Below are positions 57,099-64,000 of a stretch of DNA of 64,000 nt, one piece after another; position 1 is the stretch's first letter, and every line of letters starts with the position of its first letter. The notes below the pieces were generated by a model. The model did no database searches and had not been told where the DNA came from. It saw only the letters and a program-made list of their open reading frames with translations. Source of the stretch: Carettochelys insculpta (lineage: Eukaryota > Chordata > Testudines > Carettochelyidae); contig NC_134152.1 in NCBI RefSeq assembly GCF_033958435.1, positions 23,720,001 to 23,784,000 of the forward strand, in the 5' to 3' direction. The translations under genes and the position numbers were made by a program.

Positions 57099-57384
57099 GG
57101 CTACATCTACACAAGAGCAGAAAGAGCTGACTTACGCTACGCAAATCCAGCTATGTCAATAATGTAGCTGGAGTTGGCATATCTCAGTCACGTTCTAGCC
57201 CATGGGGGATTGATGGGAGACACTCTCCAGTCGACTTCCCTTACTCTTCTCATCCAGGATAGAATAACAGGGTTGATCAGAAAATGATCTGCAGTTGATT
57301 TGGCAGCTCTTCACTAGACCTACTAAACTGATCGCCAGTGGCTTAATCTCAGCGCCTCAATCCTGGCTGGAGTGTAGATGTAGC
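57099..57384. mobile_element. Harbinger-type miniature element, diverged
   Basis: Left GGCTACATCTACACAAGAG, right 'gagtgtagatgtagc'. Interior 'gatcgccagtggcttaatct'. No clean 3-bp duplication remains. Confidence 0.65.
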
Positions 57385-57729
57385 TTTAAGCAGCAGGATT
57401 TTCAGAAGGAAGCTGCTGGGGCTATTCAGCGACGGTTTTGCCCACTTGTTGACAAACACTTGAGATTCACTTTAGTATACTGGGCTCCCAGCAGGAATCC
57501 AAGCTGGGTCTATGAGGAACCCACTTACATGTAGGAATCATTTAGGACACCACAGAAAGACAAGGAGGCTTGTCCTTCATTTTTAATCTACCTGCTCAAG
57601 TTCGATGCCAGAGAAACGTGCAGAAAAGAGAAGACTCCACATAAGGGGAGAGACGAGGACTCTACATAAGGGGAGATAAGATAAGGGAAGGCAAGATATT
57701 TTCATCCACAAGCAATCAGTTTCTTGTAG
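57385..57729. other. Short intergenic gap
   Basis: Nothing recognised apart from a duplicated 'ctccacataaggggaga'-like motif near 57635 and 57661. Confidence 0.4.
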
Positions 57730-57734
57730 GCATG

Positions 57735-58149
57735 TGTGATGGAGGGGGGGGAGTGCATGTGTGAGTCAGGCTGGATGTCTGAGGCAAGCAGCAGCTCCCA
57801 GTGGCTAAGGATGACCCTGGGGCTACAACTGGCAGGTAACACCTCTGCCCTGAACAAAGAGGAGGGAGGAGCTGAGCTGAGTTTTGAATCGGGGGCGGCA
57901 GTTAGGAAGCTGGGCAAAGAGGGGCTGGAAGGCAGCCAGCCTGAGGAGGGGGAAAGCTACACCCCAGAGGGGCACCCCTCGGGGTCTTCTCCCCAGGACG
58001 GGTTGGAAGGACTGTCTCTGGCTGCTGTGCTGTCGCTTCTGTGAGAAACTGGGCATCTGTTGCCTAAACCTTCTGTTGTACCTGCTGAGTGAGAGTCAAT
58101 CCTGCCAGCAGACGGGGTGCAGTGCAGGGGGACCCCGAACCCCATCACA
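57735..58149 (+). mobile_element. Solo LTR, 5-bp target duplication, damaged polyadenylation signal
   Basis: 415 bp, TGTGATGG start and CCATCACA end, flanked by GCATG (57730-57734 and 58150-58154). Nearly the same as 38152-38570, but the AATAAA region reads 'tgcctaaacc' (58061-58070), three bases short, so the signal is lost. No internal genes. Confidence 0.88.
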
Positions 58150-58154
58150 GCATG

Positions 58155-58489
58155 TAAGTCCAAATCAAGAAATAACCTTTGCTAGCCTCATAGCAAACTG
58201 CCCAGCAGACTCTGTCACTTCTCAACATGGTGAATCACACCCTTTGAGCTATGAGACTGACTGTGAAAAGGACATGAGGACACCCCAGGTTTTGGTACAC
58301 AGGACCAGTATCAAGGGTCAGCATCTGAAGAGAGCTCTCCTTGGATTACCAGAAATTATCTGTGTCCCATGTTTAACCAACCACCTGCCAACCTTGCACT
58401 TGAGTTCTTTAGAAGAATAATTTCAGCCAGCATTGTGGAGCAATTCATGCAGTGAGCCAGTTTCAGTGGTGGCTGGGGCCAGCTGGTGC
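58155..58489. other. Short intergenic gap
   Basis: Nothing recognised. Confidence 0.4.
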
Positions 58490-58665
58490 CAGCGGGAGGA
58501 GGAGTTGCCAACAGGGCCACACAGAGGAGCAGGAAAGGGACATGTGTGGGCACACCATTTAACAATTAAAATTTTTGTGGTGGACAGGGTGGGGGTGCAT
58601 CTCCAAGTGCTACCACGAGTCACCTGTGGGCAAAGGGGTGTGCTACCCCATGGACTGAAAGCTAT
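58490..58665. repeat. Unclassified dispersed repeat, copy 2
   Basis: Shares 'gtggacagggtgggggtgca' and 'aagtgctaccacgagtcacc' with 26145-26300. Confidence 0.5.
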
Positions 58666-59139
58666 CTTGGCCACAGAACCAGAAATTTGATTCTCAACAA
58701 TTAGCAACTGGGGAAATGTCAGATGGAAAATAAATAATTTACTTTGAAATTACCCACTTGATTGTTCTACTCCCTCTGGGCAGACATGGCCAAACACACC
58801 CTTCTGCCACTGGCAGAGACCAGTTCTGCATACAGAGCTACACAGTGCAGAACATTTTCAAATATTTACGCAGTGAAAGGCCCCCTCTCTGGAGGGTAGG
58901 CATGAACAACTGATTTCGCAATATGCTTTTCTTTGCGCCATAATAGCGAAGGGGCGAACACAGTGTGGCTGGAACCCAAAGAAAAAGTTCTGCAGCAAGA
59001 GGAAAGAGTTATTCTTGTTTCTTCCTGATTCAGGATTAGACTTCTGCCAGTAACACACTCACCTCTTCATCCAGCTCCCTTATACCAATCAGTCCACACT
59101 CCATACCAGCTGAGGCAATTACTCCTTCCAGTAATGCTC
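58666..59139. other. Intergenic, nothing recognised
   Basis: No supported feature. Confidence 0.4.
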
Positions 59140-59434
59140 TTAGGCCTGGTCTGCACTAGGAGTTCAAGTCAAATTTAAGGATCTAACTCTGATTTTATAA
59201 ACTATCCTTCTCCACCCCAGCTCTCAATAGGTTGAATTTAAGGGGTTCTAAGGCTGACTTTTGTAATGCTGACTCCGCCCCCCAACGTAACTCGAGAAGT
59301 TGAATTTGCAAAGTCAGCTACACAAGTGGAGTTGGCAGCTTTATTGAAACTGATTTTTATCAGCATTTAAACTGTCCCACAATGCCCCTCGAGCTGTCCT
59401 TTCTGGTCATCACTCCACCTCTCCTGCACTCCAG

Positions 59435-60144
59435 GGCTACGTCTACACGTGCACCCAACTTCGAAATAGCTTATTTCGATGTTGCGACATCGAAATAGGC
59501 TATTTCGATGAATAACGTCTACACGTCCTCCAGGGCTGGCAACGTCGATGTTCAACTTCGACGTTGCTCAGCCCAACATCGAAATAGGCACAGCGAGGGA
59601 ACGTCTACACGCCAAAGTAGCACACATCGAAATAAGGGAGCCAGGCACAGCTGCAGACAGGGTCACGGGGCGGACTCAACAGCAAGTCGCTCCCTTAAAG
59701 GGCCCCTCCCAGACACACTTTCATTAAACAGTGCAAGATACACAGAGCCAACAACTAGTTGCAGACCCTGTATATGCAGCACGGACCCCCAGCTGCAGCA
59801 GCAGCAGCCAGAAGCCCTGGGCTAAGGGCTGCTGCCCACGGTGACCACAGAGCCCCGCAAGGGCTGGAGAGAGAGTATCTCTCAACCCCCCAGCTGATGG
59901 CCGCCATGGAGGACCCCGCTATTTCGATGTTGCGGGACGCGGATCGTCTACACGTCCCTACTTCGATGTTGAACGTCGAAGTAGGGCGCTATTCCCATCC
60001 CCTCATGGGGTTAGCGACTTCGACGTCTCGCCGCCTAACGTCGATTTCAACTTCGAAATAGCGCCCAACACGTGTAGACGAGACGGGCGCTATTTCGAAG
60101 TTACTGCCGCTACTTCGAAGTAGCGTGCACGTGTAGACGCAGCT
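59435..60144. mobile_element. Young CpG-rich Harbinger-type miniature element, copy 3
   Basis: 710 bp, flanked by CAG (59432-59434 and 60145-60147). Identical to 31605-32314 except at three aligned positions (32051 T/C, 32251 T/A, and the last base C/T). It lies inside Harbinger B, so it arrived later than B. Confidence 0.92.
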
Positions 60145-60227
60145 CAGGTGAGCCAGAAGTAGGTGACAGGAAGCAGCGGTTATCAGCCCAGGAATTTTGA
60201 TTACATTTCCTTTCCTGTCTGGCCAGC

Positions 60228-62229
60228 ATGGCAAGCAAACATGTGGATCACATCTCCGCAGCACACCTTGTAGCTATGAGTTCCTAGAATCGAAAAAGGG
60301 CCCCAGCACGGAGCAATGAGGAGATCGTGGATCTCCGTTCAGTGTGGAGGGGAAGAAGCTGTTTTCCAACAGCTCAAAGCCAGCAAAAGGAATGCTGATA
60401 TTTACGCTAAAATAGCACAAGGTATGATTGATAAAGGCTGCACCAGGGATGTTCAACAGTGCTGTGTGAAGCTGAGGCAGAGCTACCAGAAATGCAAACA
60501 AGTGAATGGTTGGTCTGGGGCATCTCCCCAGAAATGCCAATACTGCAGTGAGCTTCACACTATTTGGGGGATAGACGCAACCTCTTCCCCCAGACGACGC
60601 ATCGACTCCTGCATTGCTCAGGAGGAGGATGAAGTGCATCCTGATGTGGCAGGGGTGGATGACAGCAGGGTCCATTCCAGTGCTCACCTATATGCTGAAA
60701 GCCAGGAACTGTTTGTCAGGCTGGAGTCTGTGGAGCCCATCCCCTTAACTCAGCAGGCAGCTTCAGAGGCAAACCCAGGTCCTGGAGAGGGCACTTCTGT
60801 TAAGTATGATACTGTAATACTGATAATAGTATGTTGCAGTCTTGGGGGGAAGGGTCTATGCCACTTTCCCTCAGAACAGCTTGTTAATATGTCTGGGGCT
60901 GGAATGTAGAGCCTGTTTGGACAAAATGCTGAAGGTCTTAGACAGGCACTTTTGGATTCTCCTCACGAGATTTTTGGAGAGACGCGGCTTGTTCCTGCTT
61001 CCAGGGTAAGACACCGTACCGTGCCATGCCACCAGTAGGTGAGCTGGAAGCATGGCCCACAGACCATTCCTGCAAATTTTCCAGCATGGTACCCAGACAG
61101 AATAAGCAATCCTTCTGTATCCTTTTTCTTCTTGTGATGAGTCTGATGTCTCATTTGGCAATCTAGAACGCATGGGAAGTTTTGTGAGTCGCTAATGATT
61201 TTTTGCCTGTTACCTACCAGTGCAGCGCAAAACTCATCCATGTCCTGGAGCAGCCACTTTAAAGTCCAGGTGCTGCTTTAAGCAGAAAGCACTCCAGGCA
61301 ACCCCACCGGGCTGTTAGGCGAGCTGACATATGGCAGCCCTATGCCCCCTGGCCTGGGGGCGTGATCAGATCCTCTCCTGCTGCATGTGTGCACCTGCAG
61401 TGACGTTTTAGGATTTTTTAACTACTGGAGCAGCCACTTTAAAATCCAGGCCCTGCTTTAAGCAGCACATGCTCCAGGCAACCCCTTATTCCCTCCTGGG
61501 CTGGGGTCTTTAAGAATGCTCTAATGCAGCCACCCACTCCCCCATGAGCTGGAGTCCCAGGGACGCTTGGCAGTCCCCCGACCACCTCCCGTATTGCTTT
61601 AATAATTTTTTTTCCCTGTGAACTGAGGATACCCTACCATAGTGTTGAAGATAAACCTTAGCTGTAGAAGAGCTGAAATCGTTCTGCTTGCAATCATGAC
61701 TTATTCAGTCTTAAGAGTCACCAGAGTGACTTTGCACTTGCAATGTGTTCTTTCTTAGAGACAGCCAGCCATTCTTTCAGTCCGTATGGTCATTGTTCCA
61801 AGTAAAGATAAAAATGTTGCTGTTGCCAATAACATTAATATTTCTAAATTTATTTTATCAGGAAATGACCTTGACAAAAGACAAAGAGGGCCCGGTCCAG
61901 CCAATAATAGGTTGCCCCAAATGTGGAGGAAAAAGAAGGCCCATAATGAAATGGTGGAAAATTATTTTGATGTAGTCACAAAGGAAAAATCAGAGTTCTG
62001 TGACTGGAGTAAAAACATGATGCACTGTCAAGCACGAATGCATGACTCATTCATGTGGTTTGCGAACAAGCAGACAGAACTGATTGAGTTTCTCATTGAG
62101 AAATCACAGTCAGTAACCTCTGCCTTAATTGAAACTGTGCTTGAGGAAAAAGTCAGCAAACTATGCACTGCCCCAACACATAGCCCATTATATGGCCCCT
62201 TAGCCCAACACATTACCTTCCTCTTTTAG
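60228..62229 (+). pseudogene. Myb/SANT-like DNA-binding protein of Harbinger B, broken
   Basis: This is the accessory DNA-binding protein of Harbinger elements; similar turtle proteins are often named after ZSCAN29 or MSANTD. ATG at 60228 gives MASKHVDHIS. A stop near 60285 precedes RAPARSNEEIVDLRSVW, and a frameshift near 60345 leads to EEAVFQQLKASKRNADIYAKIAQGM, RDVQQCCVKLRQSYQKCK and SPQKCQYCSELHTIWG, the Myb/SANT-like domain. Exon 1 runs to about 60799; the intron ends at 'tattttatcag' (61861). Exon 2 gives KRQRGPGPANNRLPQMWRKK and a helical tail rich in Glu, Ser and Phe to TAG at 62227-62229. Reading phase implies the donor used to be after 60799, where TT now stands for GT. Confidence 0.8.
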
Positions 62230-62769
62230 AGGCACAACATCCCCAGGCCACTCCAGGCACCACCAATACCTGACAGCCTTACACCATTCATTCTCCTCCT
62301 TTGGATGAGGCACTGCATGCCCCATCCACTCCAGACAGCATCATTTTAGATCTCCCTCACCCCAGTCAGTCCACTCCCCTGCTCCTGGCTCTGCATCCCC
62401 TGTCCATTCAATGTCCCCTCCTTCCACACCTCCTCCCTCCACAAATTCAGCCCCCTCCTCTTGTCACGAATCCAGAATGAGTGGGGGGAAGGCCACAAAG
62501 AGCCCTGCTTCATAGCACCACAAAATCAACACCCACCAGAAGGCTAACCTTTGACGAATAATCATGAACCGATTATCCTTTTTCCCCCTACACCCGCCAT
62601 TCTTCCATTATTACTCTCTAAATAAAAACATTATTTTTTTTGAAAAAGAGTTAGTTTTATTGGTTAACATGATTTGGGGTTGGGTGGGTGCTGAGGGCTG
62701 TCTTGCGGTTGGCGGGGGATGGTGTTTCATAAAGGGTAAGGAAATGGCATGGGTGGGGGTGCCTGCTAA

Positions 62770-63870
62770 TGTCCTTCATTCACATTAACAAACTTGGCTT
62801 TCAAGGCATCCCTAAATTTTAGTGCCTCTTTCTGGGCTTTTCTGTTTTCCCTTGGGGTTGTTTGCTGATAATTTCTTGCCAGGATCTCTGCCTCAGCCCC
62901 CCACATTCAGGCATGAAACTTTCCCTCTCTTGCCTCGCAAATACTGTGAAGAATACAGCAGGTCCCAATTACAAGGATAATATTTTTTCATTGAGGTCTC
63001 AGAGGGTCAGAAGGCACCTGATCCTGGCTTTTAGTGGCCAAAGGCACATTCTACCACCATTCTGCACCTGGTTAACCTCTATTTAAAGTTCTCTGTACTG
63101 GCGTCCAGGGTGCCTGTGTAGGGCTTAATAAACCAAGGGAACACGGGGTAAGCAGGGTCACCCGGAATCACTATGGGCATTTCCATGCCCTCAGTGTTAA
63201 TTTTCTGGTCTGGGTGGAAAGTTCCACTCTGAAGCCTTGTAAACAGACCAGAGTTCCTAAAGATTCATGCTTCATGCACCCTTCCTGATGACCCCACATT
63301 GATGTTAGTGAGCTGACCTTTGTGATCCACCAACATCTGAGAAATACACCTTGTGGTTAATGTACTCTGAGGCCTGGTGGTCCAGTGCGTGGATGGGGAT
63401 GTGCATTCCATCCATGGCCCCACTGCAGTTGACAAACCCCATAACAGCAAATCTGTCCACTATCGCCTGCACATTTCCCACAGTCACTGTCTTCTGCAGG
63501 AAGATCACCTTGGCTACCTGGATGACAACAGCCCCCACCATCGATTTGCCAACTCCAAATTGATTTCCCACTGACTGGTAGCTGTCTGGTGTTGTAAACT
63601 TCCAAAGAGCAATTGCTACATGCATCTCCACTGTCTAAGCAGGTCACAATCTTGTATCGCTTTGCATCAGGGCAGGAGACAGCAGTACACCAAATTCCTT
63701 GAAAGTTGCCTTGCACATGTGGAAATTTTGCAGCCAGTGCTGATCATCCCTTGACTGCAAAATGATGCGATCCCACCAATCTGTGCTGGTGTCACAGCTC
63801 CAGAACCTCTGCTCCAAACTGTACAGTTCTTCCAGTGCTGTCAGAAACTCCACAGTTCTTTTCTCCAGAT
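62770..63870 (-). pseudogene. HARBI1-like DDE transposase of Harbinger B, broken
   Basis: Minus-strand blocks in order: DWWDRIILQSRDDQHWLQNF (about 63780-63710), then a TGA and a TAG near 63645-63630, then VAIALWKFTTPDSYQSVGNQFGVGKS, QAIVDRFAVMGFVNCSGAMDGMHIPI (catalytic Asp codon at 63412-63410), SEYINHKVYF, a frameshift near 63330, VDHKGQLTNINVGSSGRVHEA, then GDPAYPVFPW (second Asp 63159-63157) and VVECAFG (Glu 63051-63049). All three DDE residues survive, but stops follow NFK and AFGH. So the catalytic triad is intact while the frame is destroyed. The order matches full-length HARBI1-like transposases. Confidence 0.88.
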
Positions 63871-64000
63871 CTTCATATTCATCAATGCTCCCAGAAGCAA
63901 TGAGCTAATACTGCATGGTCATTATGGTCAGAAGCAACTACATCACAGTGTGGGAACTGAGTGCAAAACACCGCATCAAACTTTGAAGAGTATCAGGATG

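Larger units (their letters stand above)
59143..64000. mobile_element. PIF/Harbinger transposon B, right end outside the window
   Basis: It begins GGCCTGGTCTGCACTAGG after TTA (59140-59142), a Harbinger-like target. It contains a Myb/SANT-like gene on the plus strand and a DDE transposase on the minus strand in convergent arrangement, the same as element A. Both genes are broken. A young miniature element sits inside at 59435-60144. The right terminal repeat is not visible, so the TIR cannot be confirmed. Confidence 0.82.

Noticed and set aside
31605..60144. Segmental duplication as the reason for the near-identical miniature elements
   Set aside because: Identity stops exactly at the terminal repeats, and the flanking 3-bp duplications differ.

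Overview
The window is vertebrate nuclear DNA, most likely from a turtle. It has spliced exons, vertebrate polyadenylation signals and almost no long open frames. It is dense in repeats typical of sauropsids: CR1 LINEs, Penelope-like elements, PIF/Harbinger elements and their miniature derivatives, hAT and Tigger miniatures, MIR SINEs and endogenous-retrovirus-type solo LTRs. The turtle call is inferred from this mixture and from the chicken-like parvalbumin; the species cannot be fixed from sequence alone.

Only one intact host gene is supported. It is a parvalbumin-beta gene of the oncomodulin / avian-thymic-hormone type on the minus strand. Its parts are a TATA box (about 22976-22986), a non-coding exon 1 (ending 22892) and four coding exons (20760-20700, 19910-19778, 19394-19285, 18016-17991). 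The coding lengths (61, 133, 110 and 26 nt) sum to exactly 109 codons plus stop, and both EF-hand calcium loops are complete.

Layout. 1-5750: dispersed repeats, an LTR fragment, a decayed Harbinger transposon with a transposase and a Myb/SANT-like relic in convergent orientation, and a Tigger-like miniature element with internal tandem repeats. 5750-17000: mostly single-copy-looking DNA with several short Penelope-derived insertions, many of them inverted dimers, plus a LINE reverse-transcriptase relic and an LTR. 17400-23000: the parvalbumin gene. 23000-29600: intergenic DNA with a few miniature elements. 29600-38700: a densely nested region with a solo LTR, a young 710-bp CpG-rich miniature element, a long CR1 relic, a second miniature element, and a Penelope GIY-YIG endonuclease fragment interrupted by a CR1 and a solo LTR. 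38700-59100: intergenic DNA with hAT, Tigger and unclassified repeats. 59143 to the window end: a large Harbinger element with both proteins decayed, itself hit by a near-identical copy of the 710-bp miniature element.

The main signals worth follow-up are these: (i) two copies of the 710-bp TTCGA-rich miniature element that differ at only three bases, implying very recent transposition; (ii) Penelope-derived inverted dimers inserted as units with 10-12 bp target duplications and carrying a conserved hammerhead-ribozyme-like core; (iii) several datable nested insertions. I found no convincing evidence of a new protein-coding system.
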